A DNA stretch of 64,000 nucleotides from Sphingopyxis sp. TUF1 (GTDB lineage: Bacteria; Pseudomonadota; Alphaproteobacteria; Sphingomonadales; Sphingomonadaceae): the NCBI RefSeq assembly GCF_036687315.1, contig NZ_CP144683.1:3046001-3110000 (forward strand). The letters run 5' to 3'. The stretch's first letter is position 1. Every line of letters starts with the position of its first letter. Below, piece by piece: positions 24,665 through 33,289 of the stretch. The notes beneath the pieces were generated by a model that was not told where the DNA came from, made no database searches, and saw only the letters and a list, made by a program, of their open reading frames with translations. A program made the translations under genes and the position numbers.

Positions 24665-26077
24665 ATGAAGACTGGTGTGAAAGGCAGCCTGCTGGCTGCG
24701 GTGTCGCTGGCGCTTGTCGGCTGTGCGGCGACGGGCGGCAGTGCGGCGTCGGCGGGGGACAAGCCCGCGGCGAACGCCGAGAAGCCGACGAAGTTCGACA
24801 AAAACCCCTATCCATCGACCTACAAGCCCTATGCGGGGCGGCCGACGGCTGTGCGCGGGGTGACGATATTCGACGGCGAAGGCGGGCGGATCGACAATGG
24901 CGTCGTGATCTTCGCAGGCGGCAAGGTTGAAGCGGTCGGCGGCGCCGATACGGCGATCCCGGCGGGGTATGACGTGATCGACGGGACGGGCAAGGTTTTG
25001 ACCCCGGGCATCATCGACATCCACAGCCACCTTGGCGATTACCCGTCGCCCGGCGTCGACGCGCACGACGACGGCAATGAGGCGACGTCGCCGACGACGC
25101 CCGAAGTCTGGTCCGAACATAGCGTGTGGCCGCAGGATCCGGGGTTCAGCCGCGCGCTGGCGAACGGCGGCGTGACCGCGCTCCAGATTCTGCCGGGCAG
25201 CGCAAACCTGATGGGCGGGCGGTCGATCACACTCAAGAATGTGCCCGCGCGCACGGTGCAGGGGATGAAGTTCCCGGGCGCGCCCTATGGCCTGAAAATG
25301 GCGTGCGGCGAAAATCCGAAGCGCGTCTATGGCGGCAAGGGGCGGATGCCCTCGACCCGCATGGGCAATTTCGCGGTCAACCGCGCGACCTGGGCGAAGG
25401 CGGTCGCGTACAAGAAGAAGATGGACGACGGCAAGGCGGTCGATCGCGACCTGGCGATGGAAACGCTCGCCGGCGTGCTGTCGGGCGAAATCCTGATCCA
25501 CAATCACTGCTACCGCGCCGACGAAATGGCGCTGGTGATCGATATGTCGAAGGAATTCGGGTACAAGGTATCGACCTTTCACCACGCGGTCGAAAGCTAC
25601 AAGATCGCCGACATATTGGCGAAAGAGGGCATTTGTTCGGCGATGTGGGCCGACTGGTGGGGCTTCAAAATGGAAGCCTATGACAGCGTGAACGAGAATA
25701 TTCCGCTGGTCCACAATGCAGGCGCGTGCACGATCGTCCATTCGGACGACGCGAACCAGATCCAGCGGCTCAATCAGGAAGCGGCCAAGGCGCTCAAGGC
25801 CGGGCGCCGCATGGGCATCGACGTCAGCGACGCCGTGGCGTGGAGCTGGCTGTCGTACAATCCCGCCAAGGCGCTGGGCATCGCCGAGCAGACGGGCAGC
25901 CTGAAAGCGGGCAAGATGGCCGACGTCGTGCTGTGGAACGGCAACCCGTTCAGCGCCTATACGCGGCCCGAAAAGGTCTGGATCGACGGCGCGCTGATGT
26001 TCGACGCGATGGACCCCAAACGGCGGCCGGTGAGCGATTTCGAACTGGGACAGCCGGGTGAAGGAGATGTGAAATGA
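24665..26077 (+). CDS. Exported lipoprotein amidohydrolase
   Basis: A 470-residue metal-dependent hydrolase of the amidohydrolase superfamily (imidazolonepropionase/dipeptidase-like). The lipobox LALVGC places it on a membrane facing the periplasm. The N-terminal beta-domain is followed by TPGIIDIHSHLGD with the HxH metal pair, a middle basic segment, NHCYRADEM, FHHAVESYK and HSDD, giving the remaining metal and catalytic residues, and KADVVLWNGNPF-like closing strands (KMADVVLWNGNPFS). Overlap with the next gene (ATGA) suggests a hetero-dimer or paired action with it. Peptides brought by the POT transporter are possible substrates; inference. Confidence 0.88.
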   Translation: MKTGVKGSLLAAVSLALVGCAATGGSAASAGDKPAANAEKPTKFDKNPYPSTYKPYAGRPTAVRGVTIFDGEGGRIDNGVVIFAGGKVEAVGGADTAIPAGYDVIDGTGKVLTPGIIDIHSHLGDYPSPGVDAHDDGNEATSPTTPEVWSEHSVWPQDPGFSRALANGGVTALQILPGSANLMGGRSITLKNVPARTVQGMKFPGAPYGLKMACGENPKRVYGGKGRMPSTRMGNFAVNRATWAKAVAYKKKMDDGKAVDRDLAMETLAGVLSGEILIHNHCYRADEMALVIDMSKEFGYKVSTFHHAVESYKIADILAKEGICSAMWADWWGFKMEAYDSVNENIPLVHNAGACTIVHSDDANQIQRLNQEAAKALKAGRRMGIDVSDAVAWSWLSYNPAKALGIAEQTGSLKAGKMADVVLWNGNPFSAYTRPEKVWIDGALMFDAMDPKRRPVSDFELGQPGEGDVK

Positions 26078-27480
26078 GCAAGCCCTTCACCGCCTTTCCC
26101 TCCCGTTTGCATCGAGCGAAGTCGAGATGCCCATCGTTCGTGCGCGCCTTCGGGGTGTCTCGACTTCGCTCGACACGAGCGGGGTTGGGGAGTGCGCTGG
26201 TTGCAGCCTTGGCGTTTGCCGCACCCGCCGCCGCCCAGGACATCGCCATCACCAACGCCAAGCTCGTCATCGGCGACGGAAGCGCGCCGATCGATGGCGG
26301 CACGGTCGTCGTGCGCGGGGGCAAGGTCGTTGCGGCGGGTGCGGGCGTCGCCGTGCCTGCGGGCATCGAACGCGTCGACGCCGAGGGCCGCTATGTGACG
26401 CCGGGCATCGTCGCGGCGTTCAGCCGTGTCGGGCTGACCGAGGTGGATGCGGTCAGCGGCACCAACGACCGTTCGGCGCCGCGCACCCGATTTTCGGCGG
26501 GGCTCGACATCGCGCCTGCCTTGAACCCGATGGGATCCCCGGTCGCGGTCAACCGCGCGTCGGGCGTGACGCGTGCGATCGTCGCGCCGAGCGGAAGCAG
26601 CAATTTGTTCGCCGGGCAGGGTGCGGTTGTCGACCTGGCCGACGACATGGACATGGTAACCAAGCCGCGCGCACTGCAGTTCGTGGCGTTCGGTGAGGAC
26701 GGGTCGGCGAAGGCGGGCGGCAGCCGCGCCGCGACCTTCCTGCTGTTCCGCGAACAGTTGCTGGCGGCGCGCAGCTATGCCCGCAATCCCGCGGCGCTCG
26801 CCGAATGGGGCAATGACGCGATGCTCCAGCGCGCCGATGCCGAGGCGCTGGTGCGGTTAATCGACGGCACGACGCCGTTGTTCGTGCGCGTCGACCGCGC
26901 CGCCGACATCGTCAATGTGCTGAAGCTGAAGGGCGAGTTCCCGGCGATGAAGCTGGTGCTCGTCGGCGTGACCGACGGCTGGCTCGTCGCGCGCGAGATC
27001 GCCGCGGCGAAGGTGCCGGTGCTCGTCTCGCCGCTGAGCGATCTGCCCGACAGTTTCGAGCGACTGGCGGCGACGCAATCGAACGCCGGGCGGCTGAAAG
27101 CCGCGGGGGTCGATGTGTCGGTCGGCGTGTTCGACGACGATGATGCGCACAAGATGGGCTATGCGACGCAATATGCGGGCAACCTCGTCGGATTGGCCCG
27201 CGTTCCCGGCGCGAGCGGGATGACGTGGGATCAGGCCTTTGCGTCGATCAGCAGCGCGCCAGCGCGTGCGGTCGGCATGGAGGGCAGCATCGGATCGCTG
27301 CGCCCCGGCCGCGCCGGCGACGTCGTGATCTGGGACAATGATCCGCTCGAGCTTGGCAGCCGTCCGACCGCGATCTGGATCGACGGCAAGGCGCAGTCGC
27401 TGACCACGCGGCAGGATCGCCTGCGCGATCGCTATGCGACGCCGCAGGAGGGCGCGTTGCCGAAGGCGTATGACCGGTAG
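26074..27480 (+). CDS. Exported amidohydrolase-like protein with repeat-expanded signal peptide
   Basis: A 468-residue amidohydrolase-fold protein paired with the preceding one. It has the N-terminal and C-terminal beta-domains (YVTPGIVAAFSRVG and RAGDVVIWDNDPLE) but the usual HxH after TPGI is missing (AAFSR), so it may have lost one metal site and act as a partner subunit. The signal peptide is unusual: residues 12-36 are encoded by a palindromic repeat, after which a normal hydrophobic core and AAAQD cleavage site (after about A54) follow. The start overlaps the upstream stop by four bases, which supports the long N-terminus being translated. Confidence 0.82.
   Translation: MSKPFTAFPSRLHRAKSRCPSFVRAFGVSRLRSTRAGLGSALVAALAFAAPAAAQDIAITNAKLVIGDGSAPIDGGTVVVRGGKVVAAGAGVAVPAGIERVDAEGRYVTPGIVAAFSRVGLTEVDAVSGTNDRSAPRTRFSAGLDIAPALNPMGSPVAVNRASGVTRAIVAPSGSSNLFAGQGAVVDLADDMDMVTKPRALQFVAFGEDGSAKAGGSRAATFLLFREQLLAARSYARNPAALAEWGNDAMLQRADAEALVRLIDGTTPLFVRVDRAADIVNVLKLKGEFPAMKLVLVGVTDGWLVAREIAAAKVPVLVSPLSDLPDSFERLAATQSNAGRLKAAGVDVSVGVFDDDDAHKMGYATQYAGNLVGLARVPGASGMTWDQAFASISSAPARAVGMEGSIGSLRPGRAGDVVIWDNDPLELGSRPTAIWIDGKAQSLTTRQDRLRDRYATPQEGALPKAYDR
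26109..26182. repeat. REP-like palindrome pair, family E, inside a signal peptide
   Basis: GCATCGAGCGAAGTCGAGAT and the inverted arm GTGTCTCGACTTCGCTCGAC are separated by about 25 bases. The element lies in frame at codons 12-37 of the second amidohydrolase. Confidence 0.88.
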
Positions 27481-27494
27481 AAAGAATTGCTTTG

Positions 27495-27572
27495 CGTCAT
27501 CCCGGCGAACGCCGGGATTTCGTCGTTGGATGAGAATGCAACGGTGAGATCCCGGCCTTCGCCGGGATGACG
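27495..27572. repeat. Palindromic repeat, family A variant
   Basis: CGTCATCCCGGCGAACGCCG at the left and CGGCCTTCGCCGGGATGACG at the right form an inverted pair just after the amidohydrolase stop. It is related to the element inside the HD-GYP gene. Confidence 0.85.
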
Positions 27573-27610
27573 TTCGGGGCATATCGCGCCTACCGCCCTG
27601 CATTATGTTG

Positions 27611-27642
27611 ACGATGTTATCTTTGTGGTTCACGATGTTGTC
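27611..27642. promoter_or_regulatory. Two direct repeats 21 bp apart upstream of the NnrU gene
   Basis: ACGATGTTATC (27611-27621) and ACGATGTTGTC (27632-27642) lie on the same face of the helix, 79-110 bp before the NnrU start. Direct repeats with two-turn spacing are typical of response-regulator sites. No factor can be assigned. Confidence 0.35.
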
Positions 27643-27720
27643 ACCGCAAACATCGCGACTCGCCTGAGCGGTCATCGGGCCGGGACGCGGACGGATTGAC
27701 GATCAACGAGGGGGTCCGCC

Positions 27721-28422
27721 ATGCAACCGATGTCGCTGTTGATTACCACCTGCATCCTGTTCGTTGGCACTCACTTGCTATTGTCGCATCCGCTGCGCGC
27801 CGGGCTGGCGAGCCGACTGGGCGAGCGCGGGTTCCAGATCGTCTATTCGATCGTCGCGATCGCTACCTTCATTCTGGTGGTGCAGGCGTGGCGGGGGATG
27901 CCGCCCGAGCCGCCGTTATGGGCGGTCGGCGATGGCTTGTGGATCATAGCGTCACTGATCGTGCTGTTCGCGAGCATTTTGTTCGTGGGGTCGCTGGTCG
28001 GCAACCCCGCGCTGGCGGCGCCGGGCGCCGAAAAAGCCGCGCGGGCCGCGCCGCGCGGCGTGTTCGCGATCACGCGGCACCCGATGATGTGGGGTTTTGC
28101 CCTGTGGGCGCTGGCGCATGTCATGGTGATGCCGACGCCGGGGCAGATCATGTTGTCGGCGACGATCGCTTTCCTCGCGCTCGCCGGATCGGCGGGGCAG
28201 GATGTCAAGAAGGCGCGGCTGATGGGCGACGCCTGGCGCGGCTGGGCGGCGCGAACGAGCTTTATTCCCTTTGCACGGCAGACAAGCGGCGCGGCGTCGT
28301 GGGCCGAAACGATCCCGCGCCCGCATGCGCTGTTCGGCGGGATCGTCGTCTGGCTTGCCGCGACCTGGGCGCATGGCGCGCTCGGCTATATGGTCGCCGG
28401 GATATGGCGCTGGATCGGATAG
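27721..28422 (+). CDS. NnrU family integral membrane protein
   Basis: A 233-residue membrane protein with about six segments, of the NnrU family (related to isoprenylcysteine methyltransferase-like membrane folds). FVGTHLLLSHPLR near the N-terminus and FAITRHPMMWGFALWALAH in the middle are the conserved patches. NnrU was first named in denitrification gene regions, but homologues are widespread in non-denitrifiers and the function is not settled. No denitrification genes are nearby. A DUF1003 gene follows after seven bases. Confidence 0.88.
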   Translation: MQPMSLLITTCILFVGTHLLLSHPLRAGLASRLGERGFQIVYSIVAIATFILVVQAWRGMPPEPPLWAVGDGLWIIASLIVLFASILFVGSLVGNPALAAPGAEKAARAAPRGVFAITRHPMMWGFALWALAHVMVMPTPGQIMLSATIAFLALAGSAGQDVKKARLMGDAWRGWAARTSFIPFARQTSGAASWAETIPRPHALFGGIVVWLAATWAHGALGYMVAGIWRWIG

Positions 28423-28429
28423 CCGCAGC

Positions 28430-28957
28430 GTGAACGCCGACACGCACCTCAACGACCTGTCGCTGCGGCTGCTCGGCCGCGCGTTCGACGAGCTCGATGC
28501 CGAGGAAAGCCGGGTGGTGCAGGCGATCGCGCAGCGCGCGCCGACGAGCCGCGATGCCGCCGACCTGGGCGATGCGCAGGCGAGCGCGGGCGACCGGCTG
28601 GCCGACCGCGTCGCGGCGGTCGGCGGGTCGTGGGGGTTCATCATCGCCTTTGCCGTCGTGCTGCTCGGCTGGATGTTGCTCAATTCGCAGGTGCTCCAGC
28701 GTTTCGGAATGGCCTTCGACCCTTACCCGTTCATCTTCCTCAACCTGATGTTGTCGACGCTTGCCGCGATTCAGGCGCCGATCATCATGATGAGCCAGAA
28801 CCGGCAGGCCGCGAAGGACCGGCTGACTGCCCGCGTCGATTATGAGGTCAACCTGCGCGCCGAGCTGGAGATCATGCGGCTGCAGCACAAGATCGATGCG
28901 CTGATGGAGAAGGTCGATGCGTTGGGGGCGCGGGGAGATGCGGGCGGGGCGTCGTAG
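28430..28957 (+). CDS. DUF1003 membrane protein
   Basis: A 175-residue protein with two central membrane helices (SWGFIIAFAVVLLGWMLLNS and a PFIFLNLMLSTLAAIQAPII hairpin) and a C-terminal charged coil, the standard DUF1003 pattern. The helix-turn region LADRVAAVGGSWGFI and the MMSQNRQAAKDR loop are family hallmarks. The GTG at 28430 was chosen because the frame further upstream lies inside the NnrU gene. It is probably co-transcribed with NnrU. Function unknown; the family is often tied to metal or envelope stress. Confidence 0.88.
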   Translation: MNADTHLNDLSLRLLGRAFDELDAEESRVVQAIAQRAPTSRDAADLGDAQASAGDRLADRVAAVGGSWGFIIAFAVVLLGWMLLNSQVLQRFGMAFDPYPFIFLNLMLSTLAAIQAPIIMMSQNRQAAKDRLTARVDYEVNLRAELEIMRLQHKIDALMEKVDALGARGDAGGAS

Positions 28958-29002
28958 GAGTGCGCGGCCTGTCCGCTTTGGGGTGGTGAGCGGACGTAAA
29001 AT

Positions 29003-29136
29003 CCTCCCTGTCGCGAAGCGATGGGGAGGTGGCAGCGCGGAGCGCTGACGGAGGGGCTTTGGCGCTCCCGTCGCAGCCCCTCCACCACGCCCTTCGGGCG
29101 CGGTCCCCCTCCCCATGGCTTCGCCACAGGGAGGAC
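29003..29136. repeat. Palindromic repeat, family C
   Basis: TCCTCCCTGTCGCGAAGCGA at the left is mirrored by GGCTTCGCCACAGGGAGGA at the right with further pairing inside (GGAGGGGCT and AGCCCCTCC). It separates the DUF1003 gene from the convergent aldo/keto reductase. Copies: 44624-44757 and a decayed one at 59730-59852. Confidence 0.85.
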
Positions 29137-29170
29137 TAAGGACCGCAACCGGTCGCCACCGCGCGCAACC

Positions 29171-30166
29171 TTACCGCCGCACCATCCGCATCCCGATTTC
29201 ACCATAGCGCGGGCCGCTGGTCCCGCCCTTCGGCGCCGCGGCGTCGATCGTGGCGAGGTCGTCAGCGGTCAGCGTGACGTCGACGGCGCCGACGCTGTCC
29301 TCCATCGTCGCGCGGCGCTTGGTGCCGGGGATGGGGACGATGTCCTCGCCTTGCGCGAGCAGCCAGGCGAGCGCGACCTGCGCCTTTGACACGCTGTGCT
29401 TGCCCGCGACCGCGCCGATCGCATCGACGATCGCGAGGTTGGCGGGCAGGTTTTCGTCCGAATAGCGCGGATCATTGCGGCGCCAGTCAGTCTCGGGCAA
29501 TTCGTCGCGGCTGCGCACCGCGCCCGCGAGGAAGCCGCGGCCGAGCGGCGAATAGGGAACGAAGCCGATGCCATGTTCGCGGCAGACGGGCAGGATATCG
29601 TCCTCCACATCGCGCTCCCAGATCGAATATTCGCTTTGCAGCGCGGTGATCGGCGCGGCCTTTGCGGCGCGGCGGAGCGTTTCGGGGCCGGCTTCGGACA
29701 GTGCGATGTGGCGGACCTTGCCCTCTTTGACCAACTCCATCATTCCGCCGACCGTCTCCTCGATCGGCACATCGGGATCGACGCGGTGCTGGTAGAAAAG
29801 GTCGATCGTGTCGATACCGAGCCGCTGGAGCGAGCCCTCGCAGCTTTTGCGCGCATTGTCAGGTGATCCATCGACGCCGGTGATCTGCGTGCCTTCGAAG
29901 CGGAACCCGAATTTGGTCGCGATGACGAGCCCCTCGCGCTTGCCCCTGATCGCCTGTCCCAGCAGTTCCTCGTTGCTGAACGGGCCATAGATTTGCGCGG
30001 TGTCGAAAAAGGTGACGCCGAGGTCGATCGCGCGGTGGATGGTGCGCGTCGATTCATCGAGGTCGGCGGCCTCGCCATACAGGATATTGCCGCCCTTGAT
30101 CATCGGCATACAGCCGATGCCGATCGCCGAGACGCTGAGGCCATGGCCAAGATTGCGGTATTTCAT
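29171..30166 (-). CDS. Aldo/keto reductase
   Basis: A 331-residue NADPH-dependent reductase of the aldo/keto reductase superfamily (AKR13/YajO-like branch). The tetrad is present: D and Y in FFDTAQIYGPFSN, K in VIATKFGF, H in DLFYQHRVDPD. The NADP-binding end is IVPIPGTKRRATMEDS. The start overlaps the stop of the upstream dicarboxylate symporter (ATGA), so the two are one operon. A cytosolic carbonyl reductase role is likely; the substrate is unknown. Confidence 0.92.
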   Translation of the reverse strand: MKYRNLGHGLSVSAIGIGCMPMIKGGNILYGEAADLDESTRTIHRAIDLGVTFFDTAQIYGPFSNEELLGQAIRGKREGLVIATKFGFRFEGTQITGVDGSPDNARKSCEGSLQRLGIDTIDLFYQHRVDPDVPIEETVGGMMELVKEGKVRHIALSEAGPETLRRAAKAAPITALQSEYSIWERDVEDDILPVCREHGIGFVPYSPLGRGFLAGAVRSRDELPETDWRRNDPRYSDENLPANLAIVDAIGAVAGKHSVSKAQVALAWLLAQGEDIVPIPGTKRRATMEDSVGAVDVTLTADDLATIDAAAPKGGTSGPRYGEIGMRMVRR

Positions 30167-31410
30167 CGATCGTCTCCTGCGGGCTCGTCTTCAACGCCGT
30201 CGGCGGCATATTTGGTCGCGGCGACGTCGCCTATCACATTGCCGAGGGTGCGGAAAATATCGGGAAAGGTCTCGACCGCGACGAGCAGCCCCAGCGGTGC
30301 GACGGGGACGCCCATCGATACCGCGATCGGCGCGATCGAGGTCACGAAGCTGATCGATCCGGGCAGGCTGACCGAAGAGAGCGCCGCGGCGATCGCCACG
30401 GCAAGCCCGACCGCCATTTCCCACGGCGTGAGCTCGATCCCGAACAGCCAGGCGACGTAGATGACGACCGCGAGGTTCATCGCCGGGCTGGTAAAGCGGA
30501 ACAGCGCGACCGCGAGCGGCAGCACGACGTCGGCCTTTTTCCGGTCGACGCCGAGATCTTCGGACGCCGCCAGCATGGCGGGCAGGCTGGCGAGCGAGCT
30601 TTGCGTGCTGAGCGCGACGGCGAGCGTCGGCACCATCGCGCGGGCGAAGCGCGGCAGGGGAACGCCGACAACGATCCAGGCGAGAAGCAAGCCGAGGATG
30701 AGGCAGCAGATGCCGATTCCCGCGAGGATCAGCACATAATGGACGAGACCGCCGAATGCCGCGACCCCCGCTTTCACGGCCAGCGCATAGCCCAGCGCGA
30801 AGACGCCGATCGGCGCGAGCGCGAGCACCCAGCCGATGACGATCAGCATTGCGTCGCCCAGCGCCTTGAACAGGCCGGAGAGCGTTGCGCGCTGAACGGG
30901 GTCCAGCTTGGTGATGGCAAAGGCAAAGATGGTGGTAAAGACGATCAGTGGCAGGATCGCCGTTTCGGCCGCCGCAGCGACCGGGTTGGTCGGGATCAGC
31001 GACAGAAGGAAATCGCCGAATGTCGGCGACGCTCCCGCCTGGGCCGCGCCGCCCAATCCCTCGCGCAGCGCCGCGGCGGCGCCTGCCGACAAGGGGAACA
31101 GGCGCAGCAGCAGCGGCGTCATCAGCAGCGACATCAGGCCCGTCAGGGTGATGGCGCCGAGGAAGATCATCACGGCGCGAAAGGCGAGCCGCCCCGCGCG
31201 CGCAGCGTCGGCGGTCGCGGTGATGCCGGTGATGAGCAGCGCGACGACAAGCGGTACGATCGTCATCTTGAGCGCGTTGAGCCAGAGCAGACCCACCGGC
31301 TCGACAAAGGGCAGCGACGCGGTGCCGGCATCGGGCGCCACCAGGTCGATGGCGATCCCGAGCAACATGCCGGCGACAAGCGCCGAAAGGATAAACCAGG
31401 CAGATTTCAA
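30163..31410 (-). CDS. Dicarboxylate/amino acid:cation symporter (DAACS family)
   Basis: A 415-residue inner-membrane transporter that couples uptake of C4-dicarboxylates or acidic amino acids to Na+ or H+. Conserved features include LKMTIVPLVVALLITGI, the serine-rich re-entrant loop TLAVALSTQSSLASLPAML, and SLPGSISFVTSIAP. The start is a TTG at 31410 with GGGGAGA upstream; the longer open frame behind it is antisense to glmM and is not real. It overlaps the aldo/keto reductase gene by four bases. Confidence 0.9.
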   Translation of the reverse strand: MKSAWFILSALVAGMLLGIAIDLVAPDAGTASLPFVEPVGLLWLNALKMTIVPLVVALLITGITATADAARAGRLAFRAVMIFLGAITLTGLMSLLMTPLLLRLFPLSAGAAAALREGLGGAAQAGASPTFGDFLLSLIPTNPVAAAAETAILPLIVFTTIFAFAITKLDPVQRATLSGLFKALGDAMLIVIGWVLALAPIGVFALGYALAVKAGVAAFGGLVHYVLILAGIGICCLILGLLLAWIVVGVPLPRFARAMVPTLAVALSTQSSLASLPAMLAASEDLGVDRKKADVVLPLAVALFRFTSPAMNLAVVIYVAWLFGIELTPWEMAVGLAVAIAAALSSVSLPGSISFVTSIAPIAVSMGVPVAPLGLLVAVETFPDIFRTLGNVIGDVAATKYAADGVEDEPAGDDR

Positions 31411-31581
31411 GATGGATTCTCCCCGCGTGTCATTTGGGCCTGCTTGCCAAGCAATTGAGCGTGACTTAGAGCAGCTTGCAGACGAAACGGGAACCGGTTT
31501 TTGGGCCGGACCTGCTCCCGCGGGAGGCGTCCCGCCAAGGCAATGCTCCGAGCGGGCCGCGGATCGAACGACAGAGGTGAC

Positions 31582-32916
31582 ATGCGCAAATTTTTCGGAA
31601 CCGACGGGATTCGCGGGCTGACGAACAAGGTCCCGATGACCGCCGAGGTCGCGATGCGCGTCGGCATGGCGGCGGGCGCGCATTTCCTGCGCGGGCAGCA
31701 CAAGCACCGCGTCGTGATCGGCAAGGACACGCGCCTGTCGGGCTATATGCTGGAAAATGCGCTTGTTGCGGGATTCACGAGCGTCGGGATGGACGTGGTG
31801 CAGGTCGGCCCGATGCCGACCCCGGCAATCGCGATGCTGACGCGCTCGATGCGCGCCGACCTGGGCGTGATGATTTCGGCGAGCCACAATCCGTATCAGG
31901 ATAACGGGATCAAGCTGTTCGGCCCCGACGGTTACAAGCTGTCCGATGCCGACGAAGCGGAGATCGAACGGCGGCTGGGCGAAGAACCGCAACTGGCCGA
32001 ACCGGCGCATATCGGCCGTGCGAAGCGGATCGACGACGCCCGCGGGCGCTATATCCACGCGGTGAAGCAGAGCCTGCCCGAAACGGTGCGTCTCGATGGA
32101 CTGCGCATCGTCCTCGATTGCGCGAACGGTGCTGCCTATAACAGCGCGCCGACGGTGTTCTGGGAACTGGGCGCCGATGTGGTGGCGATCGGCGTGTCGC
32201 CGAACGGTGTTAACATCAACGACAAATGCGGATCGACTGCACCCGCGCTGCTCCAGGAAACGGTGGTCGCGAGCGGCGCCGACATCGGCATCGCGCTCGA
32301 CGGAGACGCCGACCGGCTGATCGTCGTCGACGAAAAGGGCCGACTTGTCGATGGCGACCAGATCATGGCGCTGATCGGCGCAAGCTGGGCGCGGCAGGGG
32401 CGGTTGAAGGGCGGCGGCGTCGTGGCGACGGTGATGTCGAATCTGGGGCTCGAGCGCTTTCTGGAAGGGCAGGGGCTGCGGCTCGAGCGCACCAAGGTTG
32501 GCGACCGTTATGTGCTTGAACGGATGAAGGAAGGTGGCTTCAACGTCGGCGGCGAGCAATCGGGGCATATGATATTGTCCGATCATGCAACGACGGGCGA
32601 CGGCACGCTGGCCGCGCTCCAGCTGCTGGCCGAGCTCGTCACGGCGCAAAGGCCGGCGAGCGAGTTGCTCCATCAGTTCGATGCCGTGCCGCAGCTTTTG
32701 AAGAATGTCCGCTTTGCGGGCGGCAAGCCGCTGGAGGACAGCAATGTCATCGTGGCGATTGCCGAGGGCGAGGCGGCGCTGAACGGCCGCGGGCGCCTTG
32801 TCATCCGCCCGTCGGGCACCGAACCCCTGATCCGCGTGATGGCCGAAGGCGACGATGCGGGCGAAGTCGAGCGCGTCGTCGACATGATCTGCGACGCCGT
32901 GCGCGCCGCTGTTTGA
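31582..32916 (+). CDS. glmM: Phosphoglucosamine mutase GlmM
   Basis: Converts glucosamine-6-phosphate to glucosamine-1-phosphate, the middle step towards UDP-GlcNAc for peptidoglycan and LPS. The 444-residue protein starts [12 protein letters not shown]; the phosphoserine loop is SASHNP with catalytic S101, the metal loop DGDADR, the sugar-binding GGEQSGH and the phosphate-binding [12 protein letters not shown]. The ATG at 31582 follows AGAGGTGA. GlmU and GlmS are also in this window (53.9 and 56.8 kb), but glmM has its own unit, opposite the symporter gene. Confidence 0.97.
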   Translation: MRKFFGTDGIRGLTNKVPMTAEVAMRVGMAAGAHFLRGQHKHRVVIGKDTRLSGYMLENALVAGFTSVGMDVVQVGPMPTPAIAMLTRSMRADLGVMISASHNPYQDNGIKLFGPDGYKLSDADEAEIERRLGEEPQLAEPAHIGRAKRIDDARGRYIHAVKQSLPETVRLDGLRIVLDCANGAAYNSAPTVFWELGADVVAIGVSPNGVNINDKCGSTAPALLQETVVASGADIGIALDGDADRLIVVDEKGRLVDGDQIMALIGASWARQGRLKGGGVVATVMSNLGLERFLEGQGLRLERTKVGDRYVLERMKEGGFNVGGEQSGHMILSDHATTGDGTLAALQLLAELVTAQRPASELLHQFDAVPQLLKNVRFAGGKPLEDSNVIVAIAEGEAALNGRGRLVIRPSGTEPLIRVMAEGDDAGEVERVVDMICDAVRAAV

Positions 32917-32946
32917 CAAATTTTACCTAACTGAAAGAGACACGAT

Positions 32947-33171
32947 ATGCTTGAAATGCGACCCGATTGCGAACGCTGCGGACGCGATCTGCCCGCCGAC
33001 ATCCACGGCGCCTTCATCTGCTCGTTCGAATGCACTTTTTGCGCGAACTGCGCCGACAAGCTCGACGAGCGCTGCCCCAATTGCGGCGGCGACCTGCTCG
33101 ACCGGCCGCTTCGCGAAGGCGCGGCGCTGGCGAAGTTTCCGGCCTCGACGGAGCGGAAATACAAGGGGTGA
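32947..33171 (+). CDS. DUF1272 small zinc-ribbon-like protein
   Basis: A 74-residue protein with four CxxC-type pairs or near-pairs: CERCG, CSFECTFCANC and CPNCGG, clearly a zinc ribbon. The pattern MLEMRPDCERCGRDLP at the start is the DUF1272 signature. The job is unknown. It lies 30 bp after glmM and is probably transcribed with it. Confidence 0.9.
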   Translation: MLEMRPDCERCGRDLPADIHGAFICSFECTFCANCADKLDERCPNCGGDLLDRPLREGAALAKFPASTERKYKG

Positions 33172-33203
33172 CGCTTTTCTCTCTTCGTCATGCCGCACCC
33201 TTC

Positions 33204-33266
33204 GGCCGGCTTGATCCGGCATCCATCTCCGCACCGGCGCCATGGATCCCGCATCAAGTCCGGGGC
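33204..33266. repeat. Palindromic repeat, family F
   Basis: GGCCGGCTTGATCCGGCATC pairs imperfectly with the inverted right arm ATGGATCCCGCATCAAGTCC. It lies just upstream of the thiD-VOC gene. Only one copy was seen in the window. Confidence 0.55.
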
Positions 33267-33289
33267 GGCGAGTTGGTATGGGCCGCTCT

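Noticed and set aside
27604..27666. 20-codon small open frame upstream of nnrU
   Set aside because: It has no ribosome-binding site and overlaps the direct repeats; its existence is no more than chance would give.
27696..27706. TTGACGATCAA before nnrU as an FNR/DNR site
   Set aside because: The FNR/DNR consensus is TTGAT-N4-ATCAA; here the spacing is three bases shorter in form and the site sits on top of the ribosome-binding region.
31411..31581. Riboswitch or small RNA in the symporter-glmM gap
   Set aside because: There are small hairpins (for example around CTCCCGCGGGAG) but no recognisable riboswitch core or conserved small RNA.
31411..32919. N-terminal extension of the symporter frame antisense to glmM
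   Set aside because: GlmM on the other strand is certain, and a TTG with a good ribosome site at 31410 gives a symporter of normal length.
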